Shown one piece after another: positions 34,185 to 46,459 of a DNA stretch of 64,000 nucleotides (position 1 is the stretch's first letter; every line of letters starts with the position of its first letter). Where the stretch lies: assembly GCA_015143295.1 (NCBI GenBank), contig CM026574.1, forward strand, positions 14,634,938 through 14,698,937, in the 5' to 3' direction. Source of the stretch: Tetracentron sinense (Eukaryota; Streptophyta; Magnoliopsida; Trochodendrales; Trochodendraceae). The notes under the pieces are model-generated. The model was not told where the DNA came from, made no database searches, and saw nothing but the letters and a program-made list of their open reading frames with translations. Made by a program: the position numbers and the translations under genes.

Positions 34185-35290
34185 TTAACCCTGGTCAGGG
34201 GTGCTAACCATGATTAAAAAGTCCAATATCAGATTTTTTGATCTTTTTGAATTTTTCTGATTTTTTTGGGATTTTCTTAGATTTTTCCCAGCGGTCAAAG
34301 GTGCTTAACCGCGGTTGAGGAGGGGAGGTCACCATGGTTAAGGGTCTTACCCATGGTTAAATGGTTAAAAGAGACCATTTTTTGGTTTCTCCTAATATTT
34401 TGGATTTTTTGAGTATTTTTCCAGATTTTTTCCGGGTCAGGATTTTTTACCCGTGGTTAAGGGTCAAAAATGGGATTGACTCTGATTAAGTGTCTTAACC
34501 ACAGTACAAAATGCAATTAAAGACATTTCTGGATTTCATGTAATATTTTTGATTTTTTGATGATTTTTCCAGAATTTTTGCTAGGTCATGGCCGCTTAAC
34601 TGTGGTTAAATATTAACCACGGGTGAGTTTAACCATGGTTAAGGGGTTGACTGAAGCAAAAGTGGGTCTAAGATCCATGGCAGGGCCTAGACTGGCCTCC
34701 TACCCAGTCTGGGCCCCCACAAATATTCGAAATTGCAAAAAACTCTAAATTTCCATCAAATTTTTAACCATAGTTAACATGAATTTAACCATGGTTAACG
34801 GCGGAATCGCGGAAATCCGAGACCACCAGTGGGTAGCCTAATATGTGAGGAATAATTTGGGCCCTTGTGGGTCCCAAGGGGATGCCGTATGTGGGCCCCA
34901 CAGTGGCCCAAAGTTTCCCCGAAAAACACCACATAAAATGACGATTTCCACCAAAACAAATTTTTTTTCAAACTTTGCGGCGATTTTTCCGCTGATTGGC
35001 TCAATCCCCGGGGGATCCGAGACCATGGTCGCGAAGCCTGTTATGAGGGGAACAATTTCGGCCCCTATGAGGCCTAAGGGGAGGCTGGATGTGGGCTCCA
35101 CAGAGGCCCAAAGTCGCCTTATCGCACAAATTTTCACACTGTCGACCCCACTTTGGGGTCGATTTAACTATGGTTAGAGTGCGAGTTAGGGGCTGAAATT
35201 GTACAAGGGGATAGCCTAGAGTGTGGTGAGTCTAACCATCACCTCGGTTTTTGCCAAGGCTAGGTCTAACCATGGTTAAACCGGGGTTAA
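34185..35290. repeat. Cluster of TTAACC-GGTTAA palindromes
   Basis: TTAACCATGGTTAA and close variants (TTAACCGCGGTTGA, CTAACCATGATTAA, TAACCACGGGT) recur about fifteen times, perfect at several sites such as 34629-34642. They alternate with a TTTGATTTTTTxxATTTTTCCAG spacer repeated about four times (34230-34570). Confidence 0.75.
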
Positions 35291-37310
35291 AGGCAGTGTC
35301 CTGAAAACGATTTTTTTTGAAAAATTTTTAGAAAAAAAAGCTTGGGTGGCTGATTGGATTGAGCAATAGGAGTCTAGGGGGATCACTCATTGATTGAGGA
35401 CCCCCCCAGACCTCCGGGAGTGGTCGTGCATGGTGGTGAGGGCTATGCCCGTGGCCACGCCTCAAGGTCGGCCTATCCCCTCTTTTTTTTTTTTTTTTTA
35501 ACTACTAAAAAAAAGTAAAACACAATGGGGACCCCTGGGATGGGACTAGGGGTCCCTTACAATGGTAAAATATAAATAAAGGGGGGGGGGGGTGTATACC
35601 CTCGGAACTCGTGGTGGAGCAGCTGCCAACGGTGGGCACGGTTTGGGCAGTGGCGGTGTCGGCACTTGTTGTGAGGTTGTGGCTGTCCCAGTGACGACTT
35701 GGGAGTTGCGGAGGGCTTGAGATGGCCTCGGGATTGGGCTGAGGTAAGTGGTGAGGGCTGGAGTGGGTTTAAACCGAGCTCGGGTAGCACTGTTTTTTTT
35801 TTAGAAAAATCTTCTCTCTTTTTTTGTTCGGTGATGGCTGCTTGGGGTGGGCTAGTGGAGGTCACACGAGGATCAATGGGTAAGGCTTGAAGACTTGGGG
35901 TTGAATGAGGCAAGGCTCACTGCTGCAAACAAATTTTTTTTTTGAAAAATCCTCCCTCAACAGTAGCCTTCGGTGGAGCTTTTAAAGGAGAAGAAGAGGG
36001 ATTGGGATGAGGATAAGGATGAGGGTGATGTGGCTACGCGTGGGAGACACGGTCTGGAGGAGAGCAGGGCAGCAGGGGCAGGAGGGCTCAGTGGGCTGTA
36101 CGCCCATCTCAACGGTAGGGATGATGAACAGTAAAAGAATTTTTTTTTTTTTTCTTTTGTTCGGTCGTGTTTGATTCTTTCGGGTCCGGTCATGTGGGTT
36201 GGGCCCAACCCGCACATGGGCCCTGCCCCTTCCAAAAAATTTTCTTTACTTTTTTTTTTTTTGGTTTTATTATTAATTTTTTTTGTTTTTTTTTTCTTTA
36301 GTACAAAAAAACTCTTTTTTTTGTTCTGTTTTTATTATTATTATTTTTTTTATCTTTTCTTTAGTAAAAAAAAAACTTTTTCTTTTTTGTTTTGTTTTTA
36401 TTATTATTATTTTTTTTTGTTCTTGTTCATTAATTTTCTTTGAATTCAATTTGTTTGGAGTTTTAAAACTTGGGCCCAATTGCATGTGGGCCTTGTCACA
36501 TGGGATTGGTACCCAAAAATTAAACCCCTTTATTTATTTACTTATTTTTGTTATTTGTTTTGCTATATACTTTTTGAATTTTAAATTTTGTTTTGTTTCC
36601 CTTTTTGGGTTAAACCCTCACACATGTGGGGGAAAGCAAAAAGTATTTTACTTTACAACAAAAATTTGAATTTTACAAAGGGGTAGTGTGGGTCCTACCT
36701 TAGATTTGGCTTAATGGGCCCATGCTTGGGCCCAAAAACAAGGCTTTATCTATTTTGGACTTGAAAAGGGGCCTTGAGCTCATAGGACTTTGCCTAGGGC
36801 TTGGGCTAGGGCTAGGCTAGGGTTAGACCTAGGTTTAGGTCTAGGGTTTAGGTGAGCAGGGTGTAAAAATTGGGTGCTTACAGCCCTGATGTTTTTTTGT
36901 AGGACTTTAGAAGCTTAATCAGAGTTTCGGGCTCCACGGTGTTTGCCTCTATAAAACCATACAATCATCTGCAAAAAAAAGAAAAAAAAAAGAGATATAA
37001 TAGGCGCTCCGCTAGCAACTTGAATCCCACTTAATTGTCGTTGAGTAACTGCTTGATGCAGAAGCTGAGATAGTGCCTCGGCACAAATAAGAAAAAGTTG
37101 AAAAGACAACGGATCCCCCTACTGCAGCCCTCTACTAGGAATAATATGCTCTTTTGGCTCACCATTAACAAGAACCGCATAGCATACACTGATGAATCCA
37201 CTGAATCCATTGGCTATAGAACCCCAACTTCTTCATCATATCCAATAAGAAACCCCATTCGACTCTATCATACGCCCGGTTGTTACTTCCACCGATTGTA
37301 AGAGTAACTT

Positions 37311-38187
37311 GTTATAAAAACCAATATGTCTGCTTATCCATGAGAACATAAAAGTTTACGTCTAGGGCTAGCATTCCTCTAAATACATTGAACATTCATC
37401 GGTTTGTTCTCTTTTTAGCTTGGATGTAAAGAGAAAATACATCAATGATGAGAAAAGAGTTCATATAGAAAAAGAAGATTGAATTTGCTAGGGTTTCACA
37501 AACGATTTGTAGTTGGCTATATTCATGTCCACATTGAGGCAACAAAAATCTCTTGTAAATGGCGTAGGTTTACCCGGCCTATTCAAAACTCAACAAAATG
37601 CAAGTCCGAGTCCGGCCCATTGACACCCCTACATTACATACATCACACATAAGTAAGCCGAAATTCCCCTCCAATGAGGGTACCCAACTTGATCCACCTC
37701 TTTGAAGCCTGCAAAATAGATGACTTTTTTTTATAGGGATTTCCTAATGGTAGTGTGTGTATCCCCACATTAGGGTATTAGGAGGGTTCCACTCCCTTTT
37801 GGTATGAAGTTTAAGATGCTCATCGTTTAGACCAACTTTCAATATTAGACTTTTAATCCTCTAACTAAGGAATAGATTTTTGGCCTAATCGCGTGTCTAG
37901 TACAAAAAAAAAACTATATGCATGATATATTGAGCCTCAAAATCCATACAGGATTCATTAGTGATGTGACAAGCAAGAGGTCTGTTAACTTGTTCCTAAC
38001 TCTCTAACCCTAACTACTACTTGTCAGGGGTGTCAATGGGCCGAGCTTGGGCTTGAATTTTTGTGATTTTTAAATAGGCTTGGCTCTAGCGCAACAACAC
38101 GTTTACAAGAGGGTTTTAGGGCCCAAATTTGGACCATTGAATACCCAACTCGATTTCAAAACACGAATCCAAAACAGTAGCCCTAAA
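37311..38187. other. Intergenic, no gene seen
   Basis: Mixed sequence between the LINE and the hAT-like element. A word AAACTCAACAAAATGCAAGTCCG near 37585 and the GGGTGTCAATGGG word at 38026 suggest further decayed repeats. Nothing can be bounded. Confidence 0.3.
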
Positions 38188-38812
38188 TAGGGTTGTATTC
38201 AAGCAAAGCTGGCTCGTGAGCTCAACTCAGCTCGATCAAGCCACACTCAAGCTGGTATTCTAGACTCCAATAATCAAGCCAAACTTTTATTTGAGCTGAG
38301 ATGTTTAAACAAGCCAAGCTTGAGCCAAACCCCATTTAATTTGGCCTGACTCAAAATTTGTCTCGTTTAGTGCTCGATTCGACTTGACTCAAAATATAAT
38401 ATATTATTTTTTTACTAATGTTTCATATTAGTATATAATAATACTCTTTAACCTTAATAGATAAGAGGTAACGATAACAAAAAAAAAAGGGTTAAGAAGT
38501 AAAAAATATAAACCTTAACTCTTCACGTTTGAGGACTCTCTTCAAATCTAATTTTTAGGTACAATTAAAATAACTTTATGTATTCTAATTTAATAATAAA
38601 TAATTTTATTAAAGCTATGTAAAATTGATCAAAATAGTCATGAAAATTCAGATCTAACTTGAGCCAACTCAAGCTCAGCTTGAACTGAGCTTCAGCTTGA
38701 GCTCAATCAAGCCAAGCTCAAGCCAAAACATTCAATCTTGAATCAATCACAAACCAAGCTCAACCCCAACTCGAGCATGTTCAAACCAAGCTCAAGCTCC
38801 AATACAGCCCTA
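38188..38812. mobile_element. hAT-like non-autonomous element, 625 bp
   Basis: The termini TAGGGTTGTATTCAAGC and GCTCCAATACAGCCCTA are imperfect inverted repeats. Both ends are rich in GAGCTCAAGCTxGCT-type words, and the centre is A/T. The flanks GCCCTAAA and GTCCTATG match at 5 of 8 positions, so the duplication, if real, has decayed. Confidence 0.6.
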
Positions 38813-39228
38813 GTCCTATGGGAAAAAAATCCGGGTGGATTCAGCTGGATATACGGGTCGGGTCAGAAGGTGCCCATTCCCAAAATGTGGGTGGTGGCGA
38901 AGCAAGCGAAGATTACGGCGGAGTGCTGTAACAAGAAGAAAGAAACAAAACAGGTCGGTTTCCAATAAAAGCGGTCGATTTTCACAAAGCAACCACAGAA
39001 CCTCGATAGCTAAGCAAATCGATTCAGCTTTCCATTTTTAGAAATTTAATAACGGAAATAACTGAATTTTACAGTCTGCAACACCAAATTTCCAACCATA
39101 AAATATAATTTCCAATTTTAATAATAGCAATAATTTCAAATTCTCTCTCGAAATTTACAGCCGCGAATCTAAAATTGTTCTTCACCGTCGATCGAATTTC
39201 GGAACGAGAAAAAGACGAATTCGCTTTC

Positions 39229-39333
39229 TTATATAAACCCTAATTCCACCCCTCAAACGACGAGTATCTCATCCTTTCTTCCTCTTCTGTAATCTTTCTC
39301 TGTCGATTACAGAGAGAAGAGAGAGATCGGAAA
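39229..39333 (+). promoter_or_regulatory. TATA box and 5' UTR of the myristoylated-protein gene
   Basis: TTATATAAACCC at 39229-39240 is a good plant TATA box, 94-105 bases before the start codon. The intervening pyrimidine-rich leader (TTTCTTCCTCTTCTG) fits a short 5' UTR. Confidence 0.65.
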
Positions 39334-41663
39334 ATGGGAGGCTGTGCAACCAAGCCCAAGGTCTTGAAGGCTGAAGACAATACGGTCCCGGAGCCGGCTC
39401 CGGCTACGGCGAAGGACGAGTCTTGTACGGACTCTGATGCGAAGATCGCCGGAGGAACGGAGGAGATCGGAGCTGTGAAGGTCGAAGGAGGTGGTGATGG
39501 AGAGAAGGAGAAGGTGGATGATGATAAGGTAGGTGAAAAAGGAAACACGCCTCGATCTCTCGGTCTCTTGTTGGAGGTGAATTTTTTGAAAAAAATGTGA
39601 AATTATTTTTCTCAAGATTTGATGAATCTGTTAGGAATGTTCTCTGGTTTCTGCTTTTCTCTCCTTGATTTGTTGATTGAATGGATGATTCTTAGTTTCT
39701 ATGTTTCTTGATTTGTGCAATAGATCTGTTTTTATGATTGATTCTTCATTGATTTTGTTGCTTTTAGCTGTAATTGATCATTTAATATGTTAAAGTTAAA
39801 ACTCGTTTTTTTTTGTCTTCTGTTTATTCATTGAATTAGATCGAAAGCTTTGGCTTCTTTAAAAAGCCATTGAAAGGAGACATTTTCTCGGTGAAACAAT
39901 TTTCCTCCCTGCTATCTTTTGTTTGGTTCATGATTGATTACCCAAGACAGTTATAAATTATAATAGATTGGCCTACCGATTCTTTACAATAGAAGATAGT
40001 GTGGGGCTCTTTAAAATCCCATCATAATTTTATAGATGGTGGTAATAGCGAATGGAGCAGCATATTAACGTGGGTGAGATACACTATATCACCATCAGTG
40101 TATAATAAATAATCTTTGATCGATGACAATCACAATCTTTGATTAGCATCAATTAAAGATTGAGATTAGATTTGATTGACTCTAGTTTCCATCTTTAGAT
40201 AGATTTCACCTCTATATAAATCCTATGGGTCAACATAACAAGGCGTAAAGGGATCCAAGAAATTCGATAGAATCATTTGTTTACATGTGGAGATGTCATT
40301 ACAACCCACCATCTGTTGGATTTCACACTGGATCTTATGGTGGTGGTTAGTTACTCTTTGTCAAAGGGAGAATTGTAGGCCTTCTCAAGTTACATGTCTT
40401 GGTGTCTAGAAGTTGTGGTAAAGAGAGAGAGAGAGAGGTTAATTGCATCTCCCAAACAAACAATAAATTGACAGAAGACATTACAAATAGTGAGAATCCT
40501 AAAAGGGGTTGTATAGATGCAATTATTATATGATTCTGAATTCTGATGGAGTTCCTAGGGGATAACCATTTCTTGGGATTTCCCTAAAATGTGCAAAAAA
40601 CTTGCGTGTTTTCGAAGAGGATGTGTAATTCACTACCCCATAATTGTGCTGAAGCCAAACAAAGAAATAAAGTGGCTGATTACCATTGCTTTACTTGTTG
40701 GCACCTCCCATTCCCTCTTATTTACCACTTCAACCAAACAACGCTAAAAGTTAAAATATCCGGACATGCATGTCCTATATGCAGGGGATGGGGAGGCACC
40801 ATTCAGTGCCTAAGTTGATGGTTGAGGTAAATGTTGCTAACTGCCCTTGAGAGAGCATCTGATCATTTGATTGTTGGTGGAGTTTGATAAATGAGATTTC
40901 CTAGGTTGGTGCTGACCTCCTCAAATAAATTTCATCTGTAATGTAAAAAACCATTTTATCTATAATAGATCATTCTCTTGTAAAATGGTAATCTCAACTA
41001 TTAGCCATAAACCAGTACATACTCTGCTGATCAAGACTGCATATATGACTCATATTCCGAATATAAAACCCGTCGGATGATTCTAAAGGTATGACTAGTT
41101 ACTTGATTTTGGACAGTAATGGGAGTTGCGGGCAATAGTTGATTGCAATTTGCTCTCAGTTCTTCAATTTCTCAAACTATGATATGCGTTTTCTTATCAA
41201 CCCTCTTGGTACATAAAATTTCTGAACTTTCAAATGCTTTTTTATTTTGTAGAGCAAAGAAGGGAAGGAATCAACAGGAAATGATAAAACAACCCAGACA
41301 GAAGACATTCCATCGGAGCCCATAAAACAAGAAGAACCAAAGACTCAGAATGCTATCAAGGAATCCAACACCAGCATTCCAGAAACTGAAAAGGCTGAAA
41401 ACCCAGTTGTTGGAACCCTGGCCCCTGTTGTTGCCGTTGCTTCCAAAACAGTTGAAACAGAAAAACCAACTGAAGCTGCAACTACCGTTGAGACCAAAAA
41501 ACCTGAAAACTCCGAGGAAAAGAAAACAGAAGAAAAAGTAAGTGTCACGGAAGATGTCAAAGTAACACAGGAGGCTTCAAAGATTGATGGCAGACAAGAT
41601 GGACCTGTTTTGCCTGTTTCTTCTGCAGAGAAGGTTGCTGGAGAAGTTGCAGAAACAAAATAA
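39334..41663 (+). CDS. Small N-myristoylated Glu/Lys/Pro/Thr-rich protein, two exons
   Basis: Exon 1, 39334-39528 (65 codons), ends GATAAG|GTAGGT. Exon 2 runs from 41253, after TATTTTGTAG, to TAA at 41661-41663 (136 codons); the junction is phase 0. The 201-residue product starts MGGCATKPK: glycine 2 is a classic N-myristoylation site and cysteine 4 a likely palmitoylation site, predicting membrane association. The rest is low-complexity and acidic/basic, with repeated ETEKPTE and VETKKPE words, no folded domain and no transmembrane segment. Similar proteins exist in plants without an assigned function. The 1.7 kb intron has a GA microsatellite at 40417-40437. Exon 1 sits in a GC-rich island. 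The annotation of both exons is firm; the role is unknown. Confidence 0.85.
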
Positions 41664-41977
41664 AGACAAACTGAAAAGGAACACTGGTTCTTAGTGAAAA
41701 TTATTATTTGAAGGATTTGTTTCTGTTGTTTTCACAATATAGGGGTGTTTTCATTGTCCTTTATTTATTCAATCTGATCTTTTATTTTTTTCATTTTGGA
41801 TTTATCTCATTTTTATTTCTTCTTTTTTGGTTCAGTGGATATGTTTGGGATTGATAGATGAATTGATTTGGTTATGGATAGTTCTTGTGTACTTTCCTTT
41901 TGCTAAGAATTCAGCAAAACCTCTTACACCAGTAGTACTCTGGAGTCTGGACCAGATCCTCGTTCTTCTCTCACACG

Positions 41978-42313
41978 TATAGTTACCAAGTCAGAGTTCG
42001 AAAATTATTCGGCTAAGGAAAAGTTTGGAAAAAATTGGCAAAATTCGGGAAAAAACACGGAAAAATGTTGGGCAAGATAAATAAAATAAAGAAAAGAACA
42101 AGATTACTAATTACAAAAAATTATAAACAAAAATATTAGATATTTACTCGTTGATTTTTCAAAAAGTTGTGAATAATTCATGAAATTTGCAACTTTTTGG
42201 ACAAGCTGCAATCTTTACAAAATGCAGTGAATACTTTATGAATTAATTTTTGGACAAAAGAGCCGTATATCATTCAGAAGTTTTTGAGAAAATCAGAGAA
42301 CTTTGTTACTATG
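41978..42313. mobile_element. hAT-type MITE, family NTTCGG, 336 bp
   Basis: The 8 bp duplication CTCACACG is perfect (41970-41977 and 42314-42321). The ends TATAGTTACCAAG and CTTTGTTACTATG pair. The subterminal words AATTATTCGG and AAATTCGGGAAAA link it to the larger element at 57963. It lies 310 bp after the myristoylated-protein gene stop, close to its 3' end. Confidence 0.85.
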
Positions 42314-42321
42314 CTCACACG

Positions 42322-43119
42322 AAGGTGCACCTCGTCACTCATCCAACCAGCCAATGGCACAATGCTGCATTGTAGTGGTTGTTATGCAGTGTAGAACATC
42401 AACAATAGCCTGTCCCCATTGTGCAAGAATGCCTTCAATCATTCATGAAAACAGAAATAGAACAGGTTCTTGGTAGTTCAGAGTTCAATTCTAAATATAT
42501 TGAAGAGCATACACTAACAGCAGTGTAGATCCTTGATGCAACTCCCATATACTGATCAATGCATCATCTCGTGGTAGTGATATGAGACTTATTTTCTTAA
42601 ATATCCGAACATTAGAATCGTTACCAAACTTGCAATGAACATTCATGTGATAAAGGAGATCAACACATCATCCCATATACAAAACACCTTCCAAGATGTG
42701 AGAAAAGGCAGAAAATGTGCTTTTTTGAGTCATAAGGTGATTGCGATACGAGCTGCCAATGTGCATGCACCCTATACCCAAAAATATCTAATTGGTCGAT
42801 CGGTCTAAACAAAAGAGAATTCTGGCTAGCTGGTCGTGGTAGGGCTAAACAGTTAGTCATATGCACTTGTTATTCTCAAGCTATATTATTACATCAAGAA
42901 ACCATGATCATTTCCAAGAGAATGACATCAAACCAGTGGCAATCCTTACATCACAGCAGAACCTAGATTAATTTATTGACATAAATGGAACACGTATGCT
43001 CTTAAGTATAATTTTATTTTGTCGACTTGACCATAGCGTTTGTGTTGGATACTAACAACTTGATTTTCTAAATCTCAACATAACTGCTACCATAAATTTG
43101 TTTTATGGAAGATAAAGCT
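42322..43119. other. Intergenic, no gene seen
   Basis: Apparently single-copy AT-rich sequence. Short open frames (42660-42866 minus) show no domain. Confidence 0.3.
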
Positions 43120-43346
43120 GGGCTTATTTGGTTAAACTTCTCAGAGGAGGGAAGGACTTCTCTAAATTTTTTTAAAAGAAAAATAATTTTAAAAAAAATT
43201 TGGGACTTCCCACAAAAGCTAGTTGGGGGCAGGTTCCCCCAAATTCTAACATTAAGTGCCAAACCAAAATATATTTTATGACTTTTGACTTTTCAAAAGC
43301 CAAAAGTCATTAAAAGCCAATTTAGAAGTGTATCCAAATACTACCT
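43120..43346. mobile_element. MITE family M2 copy 1
   Basis: It starts GGGCTTATTTGG and ends CCAAATACTACCT. The interior ACTTTTGACTTTTCAAAAGCC and GACTTCCCACAAAAGCTAGTT blocks are shared with the copy at 48458. Termini of the GTTTGG/CCAAAC type occur in several DNA-transposon families; no target duplication was fixed. Confidence 0.65.
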
Positions 43347-44029
43347 AAATTACCAAGGACTATAACTTCTGAAAAAACTGAATCAGAAGATGTAACCCAT
43401 TTCAGAAACTATGAGGAGAGTTACAATGTAAGAGCAATATGATTCCTCATTTGTCCTCTGAACTACTAAGAAGTTCAAGGAATCAATGAGAGGAGACTCA
43501 TTATGATCTAGTTGGCAATGGTTAGGCAGTTGATTATGATCTGACAGCCATGTGTTTTACATAGTGTTATATATTTTATCTATAAGCGCATAGCAAATAA
43601 ATATGACCCTGCAGATAAATATAGACCGGGTTAGAGTTCTTACTTAATAATGGAAGACCCGGATCCTTTGTTGATTCGTTACATTATCACGATCCTCTTT
43701 AGCCCCCGTGTGCATCCTGTTCTCGTAAGATGAAAGGTAGCTACAATCGAGTTTCCCCCTTGCGATTCCACGGTTCAAATCCAAGAAAGAGAGCTTGGAT
43801 TATTCTCACAGAGAGAATTTCCTTTTTTTCTGAGAGAGAATAGACTTGTGGAAGATACGTTCATTCTTCTGATAGGAAATTACCTTACATAGAGTAGTCT
43901 CCCACTAACTCACAACCTCTTCCCCTTTTTTTGGGGAGAGTGTGAAGTTATGCCTATTATTATGTTAGTGGATAACATAAAAGTTATCTGAACTTATCTG
44001 ATATTTTCTTATAGTGCAGTGTCCACCCA
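43347..44029. other. Intergenic, no gene seen
   Basis: It includes GGTTCAAATCC at 43771-43781, an isolated B-box-like word without a cloverleaf around it. No other feature. Confidence 0.3.
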
Positions 44030-44640
44030 ACCTCCTTAGTGGTTCACAATAACAGGGAAGTTGATGCGACGGAAAGGGGTCGAATCCCCCTTAGAGAATT
44101 TGCACTAGTAATAGAATCTTAAAAATGAGCCACAAAGGGATTTTGTAGGGGGTCTCACCCAATTGAAATGGTAATGAATGCTATCTCTTAATCTATATAC
44201 ACCAAGTACTTTCACTAATGGTGGTGATCCAGATCATGTGACAATGTTCCTGACCCTAAAGCTAGCTGTTGGGTTCTTTTTTTTTCCTCCATTTTTTCTA
44301 GGCAAGCATTTGAGATAGTGGTTAGTAGGGTGAAGCTGTCACCCTTTTTGTTGTTTCCTTGGAAAGTTTAGGGATTAGTGGTTGGAAGGAGGAAGATGCT
44401 AGCTACCTTAGTTGGTAAAGTCTGTATGTGTTGATACCACAGACCTGGGTTCGAAACTTGTTTCACCCTATCAAACACTAAATCCCACTAGCGGAGATAA
44501 AATAAGGAAAAAGGGGAAAAAGTGACCCTATCATTTAGTCATGGAGCACATGCGGTCATTGGGACCCCATCGTTTGAGGTGGTCGAAATATTCAAAGGAA
44601 AAAACTTGACCCCCATATTATTGTGAGCCTCAAAATTAGT
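44030..44640 (+). mobile_element. Two SINE-like segments upstream of the WAT1-type gene
   Basis: Segment 1 (about 44030-44180) has the B-box-like GGGGTCGAATCCCCC at 44077-44091. Segment 2 (about 44390-44640) has an A-box-like TTAGTTGGTAAAGT at 44409-44422 and a B-box GGGTTCGAAAC at 44448-44458, spaced as in tRNA-derived SINEs. Neither has a clear tail or duplication. They form the region 150-750 bases upstream of the next gene. Confidence 0.45.
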
Positions 44641-44696
44641 CACATATAGAAAAAAACGTTCTTCATGCGAGAAATTTGTTGCATTTAGCCTTTCTC

Positions 44697-44784
44697 TATA
44701 AATTGAAGAGCTTCTCCATCTTCAAAGCCTCAAAAGGGTCCAAAGTAAATTCATCATAAGGCTTTACTTGGTTTGCTACTGGTG
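44697..44784 (+). promoter_or_regulatory. TATA box and 5' UTR of the WAT1-type gene
   Basis: TATAAATTG at 44697-44705 lies 80 bases before the start codon, compatible with transcription from about 44730. Confidence 0.6.
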
Positions 44785-46424
44785 ATGGAGACCCAAAAGC
44801 CTTATCTTGCAATGTTCTTCATACAATTTGTGTATGCAGGCATGGCCTTAATCTCAAAGGCAGCAATTGATAAAGGAATGAACCCTTTTGTGTTTGTAGT
44901 TTATAGGCAAGCCTTTGGCTCACTTGCCTTAGCTCCATTTGCTTTTTTCTTCGAAAGGTACCCAAAACTTACTACTTCTCTTCCTCTCTCTCCAAACCTC
45001 TAAAATTTGCATTCCTTCTTATGTACTTGTGATTTTTTCCCCTTCTAATTCTCTAGGAAGAAGGCTCCACCCCTATCATACAACTTACTGTGCAGAATCT
45101 TCTTGGTTGCTTTATGTGGGTAAGTTCTATTTCTAAAAGAAAATGAACTAACAAGTACAACAAGAATATCTATTTTGATGTATTAAATTTATATAGAATT
45201 CTTCAACTCTGCAAATTTCAGGATCACCTTGAGTTTAAATCTCTATTATGTTGCACTCAACTACACTTCTGCAACATTTGCTGCGGCCACCACTAACATT
45301 ATTCCTGCCATTACATTCACCATGGCTGTTTTCTTGAGGTAAATAAAAGGAGAAACATCTTCAAATTTTTTTTTTTGAGATTCAGACTAAACAGATAGAT
45401 AATTAACAGAATTCTTATTCTCCTCTGTTTCTTTCCTAATATTTCAGGATGGAAAGTATTTCTATAAATCGTATGTATGGAATAGCCAAGGTTTTGGGTT
45501 CGATAGTATGCGTTTCAGGGGCTTTGATGTATGCTTTTGTTAAAGGTCCTCCTATAAAGTTCATGAATTGGTATCCATCAGTTCACAAGGAAGCTTCAGA
45601 CCTATCTGTGGTTAAGAGTGGTTCCAAGATGGAGTGGGTGAAAGGCTCTCTTATCATGCTTTCTGCAAATACAGCTTGGTCATTGTGGCTAATTTTGCAG
45701 GTTCTTCATTCTTAAGCAGTTAGTGTTCTGATATATATATATATATATACACACACATACATTTTCCTTCTCTTTTTCTTAACTAGTGTTTTTGCTTACA
45801 GGGTCCCATTGTGAAGAGATACCCAGCAAAACTTCGTCTGACAACTCTTCAATGCTTTTTTAGCTGCATCCAGTCAGCTATTTTGGCCGTAGCCGTTGAG
45901 AGAAACCCATCTTCATGGAAGCTTGGATGGGATATTCACCTTATTTCTGTGGCATACTGTGTATGTTCATCCCTTACTAAGTTCATATTTCTCCATAAAG
46001 CTAAGCATGAATTTCGTAAAACAGCTAAAGATAATTAGAAAATGGAGGATAATGTAACAGGTAATGTTGATCTATGTGTTCTTCTCAAAACAAATTAATT
46101 TTTTTTAGAAGTATGAAGCACTCATTGCAACCAATGCAGTTGCTTTGTATTTTATCTTGGAACCATGCATAATTGCATATGAATGTGCATGAGGACATGA
46201 ATCATAGAATCATATGCTTGCATGTACATACACACACATATATATATATATATACAGAGATAGATAGATATATTCATGGAATGGTTTCTTCACTGAGGAC
46301 CTCAAAACTCCATAAGTGGTATGTATCTGTCGTTCATGGGTCTTTTGCTTTTGTTACATTGAAGGGAATTTACCAACTACCTCTTGAATTTCATTACTAG
46401 ATTGAGAAAATCGTTGTTGTATGC

Positions 46425-46459
<35 letters not shown>

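Larger units (their letters stand above)
33486..36882 (-). mobile_element. Solo LTR, 3397 bp, inserted in LINE reverse transcriptase
   Basis: The termini TGTGAGCGCGGG and GGGTGCTTACA give TG..CA. The pentamer GCCCT is duplicated exactly at 33481-33485 and 36883-36887. Removing the insert restores the LINE codons for TSGQKVNQ. There is no gag or pol and no internal repeat of the ends, so a solo LTR is the simplest reading. On the minus strand it starts TGTAAGCACCCAATTTTTA and ends close to a GGCGACTC word, features I associate with long-LTR Ty3/gypsy (Tat/Ogre-like) elements; orientation and lineage are inference. It contains a CGGTAGGCC tandem array, many TTAACC..GGTTAA palindromes and long T runs (36240-36420). 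Confidence 0.75.
31560..37310 (-). pseudogene. L1-type LINE relic split by a solo LTR and a MITE
   Basis: On the minus strand, from 37310 downward: a reverse transcriptase core (WGFLLDMMKKLGF region, GDPLSFQLFLICAEALS, then the YKKTSGQ block interrupted at 36883). After the solo LTR come KVNQSKFGLCFS, KYLGLPEF and a VGRGILIQTIVQAI segment (33480-33070). A zf-RVT region follows (about 32577-32320, with DKLIWHNSWT), then an RNase H-like domain (KLNVDDATLLNGAATGVG, 32119-31594). A T8 run at 31562-31569 on the plus strand is the poly(A) tail. Many stops are present. The MITE at 32652 lies between the zf-RVT and upstream segments. Fully inactive. Confidence 0.85.

Noticed and set aside
34795..35177. 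Overlapping open frames on both strands of about 100 codons
   Set aside because: Non-coding solo LTR sequence with internal repeats (GGCCCCACAG, CCGCTGATTGGC). The frames reflect composition only.
35557..36235. Pro/Ser-rich open frames on the minus strand
   Set aside because: Still inside the solo LTR, bounded by the GCCCT duplication; no domain and no conserved start.
36171..36669. Open frames of 90-128 codons made mostly of Phe, Ile and Lys
   Set aside because: They translate T-rich and A-rich runs inside the solo LTR on both strands; low complexity, not genes.
43740..43800. Possible tRNA gene (GGTTCAAATCC)
   Set aside because: No acceptor stem or D-arm could be paired around the B-box-like word.
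44773..44784. Four-codon N-terminal extension of the WAT1-type protein
   Set aside because: It would begin at TTG; the ATG at 44785 gives the usual METQKPY-type start.
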